A DNA stretch of 64,000 bases from Sphingobium sp. CAP-1 (GTDB lineage: Bacteria > Pseudomonadota > Alphaproteobacteria > Sphingomonadales > Sphingomonadaceae). The stretch's first letter is position 1. Every line of letters begins with the position of its first letter. Shown piece by piece: positions 26,778 through 35,355 of this stretch. Position numbers and translations under genes: made by a program. The notes below the pieces were generated by a model. It had not been told where the DNA came from. It did no database searches and saw nothing but the letters and a program-made list of their open reading frames with translations. Location: assembly GCF_009720145.1 (NCBI RefSeq), contig NZ_CP046252.1, positions 2,108,001-2,172,000 of the forward strand. Reading direction: 5' to 3'.

Positions 26778-27506
26778 ATGACCACGCCCCTGCGCCTTGG
26801 CGTCAATATCGACCATGTGGCGACCATCCGCAACGCGCGCGGGGGCGAGCATCCCGATCCGGTCAAGGCCGCGCTGCTGGCGGTGAAGGCGGGGGCGGAC
26901 GGCATCACCGCGCATCTGCGCGAGGATCGCCGCCATATTCGCGACGCCGACATCGCCACGCTGATGGCGGCACTGACCGTGCCGCTCAATCTGGAGATGG
27001 CGGCGACGCAGGAGATGCTGGACATCGCGCTGCGCTACCGGCCACACGCCGCCTGCATCGTGCCGGAAAAGCGCGAGGAGCGCACGACCGAGGGCGGGCT
27101 GGACGCCGCCGGGCACTATGAGGCGCTGAAACCGATCGTCGCGAAGCTGAGCGAGGCGGGCATCCGCGTCAGCCTGTTCATCGAGGCGGATGCGGCGCAA
27201 ATCGACGCGGCGATCCGGCTGGGCGCGCCGGTGGTGGAATTTCATACCGGTGCCTATGCGCACCTGACCGGCGAGGCGCGCGCGGTGGAACTGCGCAAGA
27301 TCGCCGACGCCGCCGCGCTGGCCGCCAAAAATGGCATCGAACCCCATGCCGGCCATGGCCTGACCTTCGACAATGTCGCGCCGATCGCGGCCATCCCCCA
27401 GATCGCCGAACTCAATATCGGCCATTTCCTGATCGGCGAGGCGATTTTCGGCGGGCTGGAGGGCAGCATCCGCGAAATGCGACGGCAGATGGATCTGGCG
27501 CGGTGA
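26778..27506 (+). CDS. pdxJ: Pyridoxine 5'-phosphate synthase
   Basis: 242-residue TIM-barrel enzyme forming pyridoxine phosphate from 1-deoxyxylulose 5-phosphate and aminoacetone phosphate. It opens with LGVNIDHVATIRNARGG, and the active-site stretches HLREDRRHI, CIVPEKREERTTEGG and HAGHGL are all present. Starts four bases after the pyrE stop. The pyrE-pdxJ-acpS-lepB order is a familiar sphingomonad arrangement. Confidence 0.97.
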   Translation: MTTPLRLGVNIDHVATIRNARGGEHPDPVKAALLAVKAGADGITAHLREDRRHIRDADIATLMAALTVPLNLEMAATQEMLDIALRYRPHAACIVPEKREERTTEGGLDAAGHYEALKPIVAKLSEAGIRVSLFIEADAAQIDAAIRLGAPVVEFHTGAYAHLTGEARAVELRKIADAAALAAKNGIEPHAGHGLTFDNVAPIAAIPQIAELNIGHFLIGEAIFGGLEGSIREMRRQMDLAR

Positions 27507-27563
27507 GCCTGCAAGTGGATCGCGACCGTTCTTCACCCCCCCTTCAGGGGAAGGGCTTTTAGA

Positions 27564-27965
27564 ATGATCATCGGTCTCGGATCGGATCTCTGCAATATCG
27601 AGCGCATCCAGAATTCGCTCGACCGCTTCGGTGATCGTTTCGTCCAGCGCGTCTTTACCCCGGTGGAACAGGCCAAGGCCGATCGCCGTCCCTTCACCCG
27701 CGCCGGCACGCTGGCCAAGCGCTTCGCCGCCAAGGAGGCTTTCTCCAAGGCGGTCGGCACCGGCTTCAAGGCCGGGGTGTTCATGAAGGATATCGGCGTG
27801 GTCAACGCGCCATCGGGCGCGCCGACGCTGGCGCTGACCGGCGGGGCGCTGGCGCGGCTCGAATCGATGGTCCCGGCGGGCCATCGCGCCGTCATTCATC
27901 TCACGCTCACCGACGATCATCCATGGGCGCAGGCCTTCGTCATCATCGAAGCCCTGCCCCTGTGA
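27564..27965 (+). CDS. acpS: Holo-[acyl-carrier-protein] synthase
   Basis: 133-residue phosphopantetheinyl transferase that activates acyl carrier protein with CoA. The magnesium-binding Asp sits in IIGLGSDLCNIERI and the second motif is LAKRFAAKEAFSKAVGTG. Start ATG 27564, preceded by AGGGGAAGGG. Its stop codon overlaps the likely GTG start of lepB. Confidence 0.96.
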   Translation: MIIGLGSDLCNIERIQNSLDRFGDRFVQRVFTPVEQAKADRRPFTRAGTLAKRFAAKEAFSKAVGTGFKAGVFMKDIGVVNAPSGAPTLALTGGALARLESMVPAGHRAVIHLTLTDDHPWAQAFVIIEALPL

Positions 27966-28891
27966 CGACAGATGTGACGCCCGACCCCGACGTTCCCAAG
28001 GAAAGCCAGCCCGTGACGGCCATCGACCTGCCAGACGACCAGCCCGCCCCCGACATGCCGCAGGAGGGCAAGGCTGCCGGCGTCAACTGGCTGCATGAAG
28101 CGAAAAGCATCACGCTGCTGATCCTCGCCGTGCTGGCGTTCCACAGCTTCGTCGCCAAGCCTTTCTATATCCCGTCCGAATCGATGATGCCGGTGCTGCT
28201 GACCGGCGACCGGCTGGTCGTGAGCAAATTCCCCTATGGCTGGTCCTATGTCTCGCCCAGCTTCCACCCCCTGCCCTTCCTGAAGGGCCGGGTGCTGGGC
28301 CGCCTGCCCGAACGCGGCGACATCGTGATCGTCAGCCCCCAGAACCGGCGCGAGGATTATATCAAGCGCGTCATCGGTCTGCCCGGCGACATTGTCGAGG
28401 TGCGCGGCGGTCAGGTGATATTGAACGGCGTGGCGGTGCCGCAAAAGGCGCTGAAGCCGCTGCGCATCCCGGTGGACGGCAACGCCCCCTGCCCGCCGCT
28501 GCAATTCCCCGGCGCGCTGGTGACGGGCAAGGACGGCAAGGCCTATTGCGAACTGCCGGTGCGGCAGGAAATCCTGCCCAACGGCAAGACCTATATCACC
28601 ATCGACATGGGGCCGAGCGCGCTCGACTGGTATGGGCCGGTGCGGGTGCCGGCCGACCATGTGTTCCTGATGGGCGACAATCGCGACAATAGCGCAGACA
28701 GCCGCGCGCCGCTGGAGGAAAACGGGCTGGGCGGCCCGGTGCCGTGGGAGGCGATCGGCGGCCGGGCGGAATTCATCACCTTCAGCCTGGACGGCGATTC
28801 GAGCTGGAATCCGCTGAGCTGGCTCCACGCCTTCCGCGGCGGCCGCGCCGGCAACAGCCTGCGGCCGCAGAGCGTCGAATCCGCACAATAG
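27962..28891 (+). CDS. lepB: Signal peptidase I
   Basis: 309-residue inner-membrane serine protease that removes signal peptides. One transmembrane helix (SITLLILAVLAFHSFVAKPF) precedes the nucleophile Ser in IPSESMMPVL. The general-base Lys is in DYIKRVIGLPGD, and GDNRDNSADSR is the conserved box E region. The longest frame begins inside acpS at 27923; GTG 27962 overlaps the acpS TGA as GTGA and is preferred. The periplasmic domain carries an insertion with two Cys (APCPPLQF, AYCELPV). No rnc or era follows. Confidence 0.94.
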   Translation: MTTDVTPDPDVPKESQPVTAIDLPDDQPAPDMPQEGKAAGVNWLHEAKSITLLILAVLAFHSFVAKPFYIPSESMMPVLLTGDRLVVSKFPYGWSYVSPSFHPLPFLKGRVLGRLPERGDIVIVSPQNRREDYIKRVIGLPGDIVEVRGGQVILNGVAVPQKALKPLRIPVDGNAPCPPLQFPGALVTGKDGKAYCELPVRQEILPNGKTYITIDMGPSALDWYGPVRVPADHVFLMGDNRDNSADSRAPLEENGLGGPVPWEAIGGRAEFITFSLDGDSSWNPLSWLHAFRGGRAGNSLRPQSVESAQ

Positions 28892-28951
28892 GGAACATCC
28901 TGCGCCGGTCTGCGCTTCCTGCTATGATGGCAGGACGCGCAGAGGAGGCCG

Positions 28952-29290
28952 ATGATGACCGTTGTGATGGACAAGCAGAAGAGACTGCATTTCGACCTGA
29001 CCAATGTGGGCCTGCGCGCCCATGCGACCGCCGCCGGGCTGTTGCAGCTATGCCTGGAGTTGCGCCGCGCGGGCGTGCTGAACGAAGCGGCGGTCGAGCG
29101 AATCAAGGATGCCATCGCCTGCGACATTGAAGTGTCGGCGCCGCGATCGGTCGCCACCGCCGACTATCGCCGCGATATCAAGGCGCGGCTCGACAAGCTG
29201 TTCGCGGGGGAGGAGAAGATCGGCAGCGCCGACGCGCTGGCCTTCGGCACGGACGCGCAGGACGATTCGACCTGTCAGGGTCACGCCTGA
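28952..29290 (+). CDS. Hypothetical protein
   Basis: 112-residue protein of unrecognised family. ATG 28952 has AGAGGAGG four bases upstream; a second ATG follows immediately. It looks soluble and helical (LRAHATAAGLLQLCLELRRAGVLN, then ERIKDAIACDIEV) with an acidic, Thr/Cys-containing tail. It lies 60 bases after lepB, followed by an intrinsic terminator, so it probably ends the pyrE-lepB transcript. No function can be assigned. Confidence 0.7.
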   Translation: MMTVVMDKQKRLHFDLTNVGLRAHATAAGLLQLCLELRRAGVLNEAAVERIKDAIACDIEVSAPRSVATADYRRDIKARLDKLFAGEEKIGSADALAFGTDAQDDSTCQGHA

Positions 29291-29316
29291 AACGATCGGG
29301 TCGGGACAAAGAAAAA

Positions 29317-29337
29317 GGGGCCGACGGACGGCCCCTT
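29317..29337. terminator. Intrinsic terminator after the lepB cluster
   Basis: A 7-bp GC stem (arms 29317-29323 and 29329-29335, GGGGCCG) with a 5-base loop, preceded by an A tract and followed by TT. It sits between the hypothetical gene and the convergent FKBP gene and could serve both strands, the A tract favouring the minus strand. Confidence 0.75.
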
Positions 29338-29362
29338 CCCTGATTCGCCTGACCTGATCGGA

Positions 29363-29923
29363 TCAATTGCCGGGATGCGGCGCGGCGCCCTGCATTTGCT
29401 GTTGCTGCTGCATCCGCTGCATCAGTTCCGCCTTCGACTTATAATCGTGCAGCGTCACGTCGAACACAAGCACCGAACCGGCCGGGATCGGGCCGGCGGC
29501 CTGATCGCCATAGCCAAGCTGCGGCGGTATCCACAGGCGATACTGGCCGCCCTTCTTCATCTTCTGCAAGCCTTCGGAGAAGCCGGGCACCACGCCGTCG
29601 ATCGGCATGGCGGCCTGCGGATTCTCGTCGAACACAGTGCCGTCCAGCAGCGCGCCCTTATAACCCACCAGCGCCACGTCGGTCGTGGTCGGGCTGGCGC
29701 CGGTTCCTTCCGACAGAACCTTATATTGCAGGCCCGATTCGGTGGTCACGACGCCATCGGCATGGCTGTTCTGCGTCAGGAAGGCGGCCGGCGACGGCGC
29801 GACGCCCTGCTGGCCCGCCCAGGCGAGGCCGCCTGCGGCCAGCGCGACGACAGCGATGCCGACCCAGAGACGCGTCAGCGACCCCTTGGCGACAGGACGA
29901 AGGGGAACAGCCGTCGTGGACAT
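29363..29923 (-). CDS. FKBP-type peptidyl-prolyl cis-trans isomerase
   Basis: 186 residues. One N-terminal membrane anchor or uncleaved signal (about 18-38, LWVGIAVVALAAGGLAWAG) is followed by a single FKBP domain: SGLQYKVLSEGTGASP, DGTVFDE, FSEGLQKMKKGGQYRLWIPPQLGYG, PIPAGSVLVFDVTL. The C-terminus is Gln-rich (QRMQQQQQMQG). Acts on prolyl bonds in the periplasm, probably as a folding factor. Follows rpsU on the same strand. Confidence 0.93.
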   Translation of the reverse strand: MSTTAVPLRPVAKGSLTRLWVGIAVVALAAGGLAWAGQQGVAPSPAAFLTQNSHADGVVTTESGLQYKVLSEGTGASPTTTDVALVGYKGALLDGTVFDENPQAAMPIDGVVPGFSEGLQKMKKGGQYRLWIPPQLGYGDQAAGPIPAGSVLVFDVTLHDYKSKAELMQRMQQQQQMQGAAPHPGN

Positions 29924-30001
29924 GGGCGTTTAGCTCGCAATTATGGGCGGGAAAGCAGCTTCAGGGGAGCAGGACGGCGTGAAAGCCGCCCCGAACGGCG
30001 C

Positions 30002-30208
30002 TTACTTCGCGCCGTCGCGCTCGGCGCGCTTGCGCTCCATCTTGCGCGCGCGGCGGACCGCAGCGGCCTTTTCACGGGCGCGCTTTTCCGACGGCTTCTC
30101 GTAATGACGACGCAGCTTCATTTCGCGATACACGCCTTCACGCTGCAACTTCTTCTTGAGCGCGCGAAGAGCCTGGTCGACATTGTTGTCGCGAACGATG
30201 ATCTGCAT
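30002..30208 (-). CDS. rpsU: 30S ribosomal protein bS21
   Basis: 68-residue very basic protein, MQIIVRDNNVDQALRALKKK onward, ending in an Arg/Lys/Ala-rich helix. Binds near the anti-Shine-Dalgarno end of 16S rRNA. Start ATG 30208; the larger frame upstream to 30484 is not coding. The 224-base gap to the divergent aldolase gene holds its promoter. Confidence 0.97.
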   Translation of the reverse strand: MQIIVRDNNVDQALRALKKKLQREGVYREMKLRRHYEKPSEKRAREKAAAVRRARKMERKRAERDGAK

Positions 30209-30432
30209 AAGTCCGTCAATCTCCAATCGAAAACGGGCGGTTCGCCGGGATTTTTCATCCTTCCCGACGGGCCGACCGAATAGCAAAGCCAGTGAGTCGC
30301 CGCAGGTCACCCCGCGCCATGTGGCGGGCGCCCTACCAGCAGGACCACGCAAATTCAACCCTAAAGGCCGCAATCTCGACATTCTTGGCGGTTGGGGGGA
30401 TAGTGACGCCATAAAGAGACAGGAGGATCGCC

Positions 30433-31191
30433 ATGGCCACCGCCGCGAAACGGCCCGATATGTCGCCCGCCGAATGGGAGGCACGCCAGCAACTGGCCGC
30501 CTGCTATCGCATCTTCGACCATATGGGCTGGTCGGAACTGATCTACAACCACATCACCCTGCGCGTGCCCGGCGAGGACAGCGCGTTCCTGATCAACCCG
30601 TTCGGCCTGAGCTATGCCGAAGTCACCGCGTCGAACCTGGTGAAGATCGACATTGACGGACAGGTGCTGGACGGCAGCCGCTATCCGGTCAATCGCGCCG
30701 GCTTCACCCAGCATAGCGTGTTCCACCGCCATTTGCCCGACGCGCATTGCATCATCCACAGCCACACCACCGCCGGCATGGCGGTGAGCGCCTGCGCCGA
30801 AGGGCTGCGTCCGATCAGTTTCTACGCCGCCGCCTTCATCGGGCGAATCGCCTATCATGACTTTGAAGGGGTCACGATCCGGGCGGAGGAAGGCGCGCGG
30901 CTGATCGCCAATCTGGGCGACAGGCGGGTGATGCTGCTGCGCAATCACGGGACGCTGGTGATGGGGCAGAGCCTGCCCGAAGCCTTTTTGAAACACTGGA
31001 TGCTCCAGCGCGCCTGCGAAGTGCAGGTGGCGGCCGGTGCGGCGGGGACGCCGGTGGACATCCCGCCAGAGGTGATCGCCGTGCATCAGCGCGACCTGTC
31101 GGGCGTGCAATTGCCGGTCGGACCGGGCGTGCCGGATTTTCAGGCGATGCTGCGGGTGATCGACCGGATCGATTCGAGCTGGCGGGACTAG
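30433..31191 (+). CDS. Class II aldolase/adducin domain protein
   Basis: 252-residue class II aldolase-fold protein. The metal-binding histidines are visible in HCIIHSHTTAGMAV and LLRNHGTLVMG. It opens with a helical region and YNHITLRVPG, followed by LINPFGLSYAEVTASNLVKID. Family members include aldolases, epimerases and decarboxylases; the substrate cannot be read. AGGAGGATCGCC precedes ATG 30433. It ends tail to tail with the oxoprolinase gene with a four-base overlap. Confidence 0.9.
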   Translation: MATAAKRPDMSPAEWEARQQLAACYRIFDHMGWSELIYNHITLRVPGEDSAFLINPFGLSYAEVTASNLVKIDIDGQVLDGSRYPVNRAGFTQHSVFHRHLPDAHCIIHSHTTAGMAVSACAEGLRPISFYAAAFIGRIAYHDFEGVTIRAEEGARLIANLGDRRVMLLRNHGTLVMGQSLPEAFLKHWMLQRACEVQVAAGAAGTPVDIPPEVIAVHQRDLSGVQLPVGPGVPDFQAMLRVIDRIDSSWRD

Positions 31192-34100
31192 CCGAAGCCG
31201 CCGCCGCCCGGCGTTTCGATGACGAAGGCGTCGCCCGCGCGCAATTGCGCCGTGGCGGTCGCCCCCAGCGGTTCGACCGTCCCGTCGGCGCGCTCCACCC
31301 GGTTGCGGCCGACGGCGCCGGGCGCGCCGCCGGCCAGACCGAAGGGCGGCACGGCGCGGCGGTTGGACAGGATGCCGCCGGTCATATCCTCCAGAAAGCG
31401 GATGCGGCGCAACGCGCCATTACCGCCCCGATGCCGCCCCGCGCCGCCCGATCCGGGGCGGATCGAAAATTCCTCCAGCAGCACCGGAAAGCGGGTTTCG
31501 AGGATTTCGGGATCGGTCAGGCGGCTGTTGGTCATATGGGTCTGGACCACGTCCGCGCCGTCATAATCCGGCCCCGCCCCGGCCCCGCCGGCGATCGTCT
31601 CATAATATTGGTGGCGGTCATTGCCGAAGGTGAAATTGTTCATCGTCCCCTGCGCCCCCGCCATGACGCCCAGCGCACCGAACAGCGCGTCGGTGACGAC
31701 CTGGCTCGTCTCCACATTGCCCGCGACCACGGCGGCGGGATGGCGGGGGCGCAGCATCGAGCCTTCGGGGACGATAAGGGTGATGGGTTTCAAACAACCG
31801 TCATTCATCGGCACCGCCTCATCGATCAGGGTGCGGATGACGTAGAGGGCGGCGGCGCGCACGATCGAGGCGGGGGCGTTGAAATTGCCGGGTAACTGAT
31901 CGGAGGTGCCGGTGAAATCGATCGTCGCGGCGCGCGCTTCGCGGTCGATCGAGACAGCGACATGAACAGTTGCGCCATTATCCATCGCGTAAGCGAAACG
32001 GCCATCGTCCAGCTTGCCGATCAGCCGGCGGACGGCGGCTTCGGCCTGATCCTGCACATGGCCCATATAGGCGGAAATCGTTTCGATACCGTAATCATTG
32101 CTGATGCGGCGCAACTCGCTCGCCCCCTTGGCGCAGGCGGCGATCTGGGCGGAAAGATCGGCGATATTCTGGTCGATATTGCGCGCGGGGAAGGGACCGG
32201 ACGCGAGCAGCGTGCGGATCGCGGCTTCGCGGAAATCGCCCTGATCCACCACCAGCAGATTGTCGATAAGGATGCCCTCTTCCTCGACCGACCGGCTGCC
32301 CGGCGGCATGGACCCCGGCGTGATGCCGCCAATGTCGGCATGATGACCCCGCGCCGCGACGTAAAAGCGGGGCACTTCTCCATCCACAAACACCGGCATG
32401 ACCACGGTCACGTCGGGCAGGTGCGTGCCACCGTCATAGGGCGCGTTGAGGGCATAGACATCGCCCGGCCGCATTCCGCGCCCGTCGATGGCCAGGCCGT
32501 CCACGCCCGGCCCGCGCCGGCGCAGGATGGCGCGGATGCTGTCGCCCATGCTGCCCAGATGCACCGGCATATGCGGGGCGTTGGCGACCAGATTGCCCGA
32601 CACGTCGAACAGCGCACAGGAGAAATCGAGCCGTTCGCGAATATTGACCGAGGAGGCGCTATGCTGGAGCGCGGCGCCCATTTCCTCGGCGATCGCCATG
32701 AACAGCCCGCCCATCACCTCCAGCCGCACCGGATCGACGGCGCTGGCGTCGGCATTTTCCGGCTTGGGACGGGGCAGATGGCGGGTGAGGATAAGATTGC
32801 CGATCGCGTCGATCCGCGCGCGCCAGCCCGGCTCGACCGCTATGGTCGATACCGGATCGATGATGAGCGCGGGACCGTCGATAATGCTGGCGGCGGACAG
32901 GCCGGCGCGGTCGAACACCGGCGCGCTGGCCCCGGCATAGTCGACCTGCGCCAGCGGCGGCGCGGCGTCCGCCGCAATCTCCACGATGTTGCCCATATGC
33001 TCGGCGGTGGCGGCGATCGCCTCGACGCGGGCCATGTCGATCAGGATACGGCCCTGCCCTTCAAAGCCGAAGCGGGCGCGATGCCGGGCCAGAAAGTCGG
33101 CGCGCATCGCGTCGGCATCGGCCAGCGGCACGTCGAACAGGCTGTCGGTGCCGTCATAGCGCAACCGCAGCAGCGTTTCGGTGCGGTCCGCCTGCGGCAG
33201 ATCGGCGCGGGCGTCGGCGGCGAGCGCCGCGACGGCCTCGGCCAGCGCGGTCCCATCCTCCAGCGGCAGGGCCAGCGTCCGTTCGCGCACCGCGCGACGA
33301 TCGGCCAGCCCCATGCCATAGGCGGACAGCACCCCGCCCAGCGGATGGATCATCACCCGGTCCATGCCCAGCGCATCGGCGACCAGGCAGGCATGTTGCC
33401 CGCCCGCCCCGCCAAAGCTGGCGAGGGTGTAGCGCGCCACATCATGGCCGCGCGCGACCGAAATGCGCTTGATCGCGTTGGCCATGCTGGCGACGGCGAC
33501 GGCGATGAAGCCCTGCGCCGCGTCGCACGGGGTCATGGCGCGGCCCGTTTCGGTTTCGACCTGCGCGCAGATCGCGGCGAAGCGCGCGTCCACGGCATCC
33601 CGGTCAAGCGGCTGGTCGCCGGTCGGGCCGAACAGGCTGGGGAAGAAAGCGGGCTGGATCTTGCCCAGCATGACATTGCAGTCGGTGATGGTCAGCGGCC
33701 CACCGCGCCGGTAGCAGGCCGGCCCCGGCACCGCGCCGGCGCTTTCGGGACCGACGCGGAAACGACCATCGACGAAGGAGCAGATCGAGCCGCCGCCCGC
33801 CGCGATGGTGTGAATCCGCATCATCGGCGCGCGCAGGCGCACGCCCGCCACCTTCGCCTCATTGTCGCGCTCATAGCTTCCGGCATAATGGGACACATCG
33901 GTCGATGTGCCGCCCATGTCGAAGCCGATCACTTCGCGAAACCCCGCCTGCTCCGCCGTCCGGGCGAGGCCCACAATGCCGCCGGCCGGGCCGGACAGGA
34001 CCGCATCCTTGCCCCGGAACAGGGCGCCGCTGGTCAGGCCGCCGCTCGACTGCATGAACAACATGTCGGCGTCCGCGCCCAGCGCTGCGCCCAGCCCGTC

Positions 34101-34751
34101 GACATAGGCGCGCAGGACGGGGGAGAGATAGGCGTCGGCCAGCGTGGTGTCGCCGCGCCCGACCAGCTTGATGAGCGGGGCGACATCATGGCTGGCGCTG
34201 ATCTGGGTGAAGCCGATGTCGGCGGCGATCCGGGCCAGTCGCTGTTCGTGCGCAGGATAGTGATAGCCGTGCATCAGCACGATCGCGACGGCGCGCAGCC
34301 CGGCATCATAGGCGGATTGCAGCGCGGCGCGGGCGGCATCCTGGTCCAGCGCGTGCCGCACCGTGCCGTCGGCCATCAGCCGCTCATCAATCTCGACCAC
34401 GGCGGCATGGAGCGGATCGGGCAACCGAATCGCGCGCGCGAACAGCTCCGGCCGTTCCTGCGTGCCGATGCGGATCGCGTCGCGAAAGCCGCGCGTGATC
34501 GCCAGCAGCACCGGCTCGCCCTTGCGCTCCAGCAGCGCATTGGTGGCGATGGTGGTGCCGATGCGCAGCGCACAGGGCGGGATCGGGCCGTCACCCGCGC
34601 CGCTCAGCCGCCGCACCGCCTCCACCGCCGCGTCGGCATAGCGTTCGGGATCGCTCGACAGCAATTTGGCGGTGTGGAGTTTGCCCAGCGGATCGCGCGC
34701 CACCACATCGGTAAAGGTGCCGCCGCGATCGATCCAAAATTGCCATGTCAT
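31188..34751 (-). CDS. 5-oxoprolinase/hydantoinase, HyuA-HyuB fusion
   Basis: 1187-residue fusion. The N-terminal half is HyuA-like (about 1-660: WIDRGGTFTDVVARDP, then FDMGGTSTDVS, the ASKHA-type ATP-binding signature). The C-terminal half is HyuB-like (about 680-1187: APYDGGTHLPDVTVVMP, RPGSGGAGRHRGGNGALRRI). The one-chain form matches ATP-dependent 5-oxoprolinase, which opens 5-oxoproline to glutamate; N-methylhydantoinase-type activity remains possible. Start ATG 34751. No transporter or amino-acid regulator is adjacent to confirm the substrate. Confidence 0.93.
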   Translation of the reverse strand: MTWQFWIDRGGTFTDVVARDPLGKLHTAKLLSSDPERYADAAVEAVRRLSGAGDGPIPPCALRIGTTIATNALLERKGEPVLLAITRGFRDAIRIGTQERPELFARAIRLPDPLHAAVVEIDERLMADGTVRHALDQDAARAALQSAYDAGLRAVAIVLMHGYHYPAHEQRLARIAADIGFTQISASHDVAPLIKLVGRGDTTLADAYLSPVLRAYVDGLGAALGADADMLFMQSSGGLTSGALFRGKDAVLSGPAGGIVGLARTAEQAGFREVIGFDMGGTSTDVSHYAGSYERDNEAKVAGVRLRAPMMRIHTIAAGGGSICSFVDGRFRVGPESAGAVPGPACYRRGGPLTITDCNVMLGKIQPAFFPSLFGPTGDQPLDRDAVDARFAAICAQVETETGRAMTPCDAAQGFIAVAVASMANAIKRISVARGHDVARYTLASFGGAGGQHACLVADALGMDRVMIHPLGGVLSAYGMGLADRRAVRERTLALPLEDGTALAEAVAALAADARADLPQADRTETLLRLRYDGTDSLFDVPLADADAMRADFLARHRARFGFEGQGRILIDMARVEAIAATAEHMGNIVEIAADAAPPLAQVDYAGASAPVFDRAGLSAASIIDGPALIIDPVSTIAVEPGWRARIDAIGNLILTRHLPRPKPENADASAVDPVRLEVMGGLFMAIAEEMGAALQHSASSVNIRERLDFSCALFDVSGNLVANAPHMPVHLGSMGDSIRAILRRRGPGVDGLAIDGRGMRPGDVYALNAPYDGGTHLPDVTVVMPVFVDGEVPRFYVAARGHHADIGGITPGSMPPGSRSVEEEGILIDNLLVVDQGDFREAAIRTLLASGPFPARNIDQNIADLSAQIAACAKGASELRRISNDYGIETISAYMGHVQDQAEAAVRRLIGKLDDGRFAYAMDNGATVHVAVSIDREARAATIDFTGTSDQLPGNFNAPASIVRAAALYVIRTLIDEAVPMNDGCLKPITLIVPEGSMLRPRHPAAVVAGNVETSQVVTDALFGALGVMAGAQGTMNNFTFGNDRHQYYETIAGGAGAGPDYDGADVVQTHMTNSRLTDPEILETRFPVLLEEFSIRPGSGGAGRHRGGNGALRRIRFLEDMTGGILSNRRAVPPFGLAGGAPGAVGRNRVERADGTVEPLGATATAQLRAGDAFVIETPGGGGFG

Positions 34752-34795
34752 CGCCGGGTGATGGCGGCGCGCGCGCGCGATGGCAAGGGCGAGCG

Positions 34796-35194
34796 CTACA
34801 CCAGCCCCAGCCGGGTCAGTTCGCCCAGCAGCGCGGGCGGCATGGCGTCGCGCTCGTCCGCCTCACCCTCGCCCAGGTCGGCCGGGGCGTCCTTCCCCTC
34901 CAGATAGCGCCAGCCCTGATGCGCGCGTTTGGGGATGCCGCGCACCGGGATCAGGCGCGGCTCCAGCCGCACCCAGTAGCGGCCCTGCCCGGTTTCCTCG
35001 AACCCCAAAATCGGGCTGCGGCCGACCAGCATATGGCCGTGAATCCAGTAGAGCGACCCGCCCGCCATCTCCTCCAGCCGCTTGGGCAGATAGCGGGTGG
35101 TGATCCGCGCCTCGCCTTCATGACTTTCCAGCCAGGCGCGCAGGGTGGCGGGGCTTTCGCTTCGAAAGGCGATCTTGGTGATGTGCAGCGGCAT
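34796..35194 (-). CDS. DUF1489 family protein
   Basis: 132-residue protein of the alphaproteobacterial DUF1489 family: MPLHITKIAFRSES start, ITTRYLPKRLEEM, then GGSLYWIHGHMLVGRSPILGF. ATG 35194 is chosen; the frame extends into the inverted repeat upstream, which is not coding. No catalytic motif or membrane segment is seen and the role is unknown. Lies 44 bases upstream of the oxoprolinase start on the same strand. Confidence 0.85.
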   Translation of the reverse strand: MPLHITKIAFRSESPATLRAWLESHEGEARITTRYLPKRLEEMAGGSLYWIHGHMLVGRSPILGFEETGQGRYWVRLEPRLIPVRGIPKRAHQGWRYLEGKDAPADLGEGEADERDAMPPALLGELTRLGLV

Positions 35195-35228
35195 GGGCGG
35201 CCTATGGTCGGATGAGTTTTTTCGAACC

Positions 35229-35295
35229 GTCATTGCGAGCGTAGCGAAGCAATCCACGGAGTGACATTGGATTGCTTCGCTGCGCTCGCAATGAC
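35229..35295. repeat. Inverted repeat element with 28-bp arms
   Basis: Arms 35229-35256 (starting GTCATTGCGAGCGTAGCGAA) and 35268-35295 are reverse complements with a single mismatch and an 11-base centre. The CATTGCGAGCG...GAAGCAATCC motif is, from memory, a frequent palindromic repeat in sphingomonads. It lies between DUF1489 and mgtE. Confidence 0.85.
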
Positions 35296-35355
35296 GCAGG
35301 AGTCAATCTGATGTCGCCCCGTTTCAAATGGGCAGGGACAGGCCTGGGATCAACA

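Noticed and set aside
31962..34907. 981-residue plus-strand frame antisense to the oxoprolinase
   Set aside because: Low-complexity Arg/Gly/His-rich sequence without motifs; the opposite strand is a full-length HyuA-HyuB fusion.
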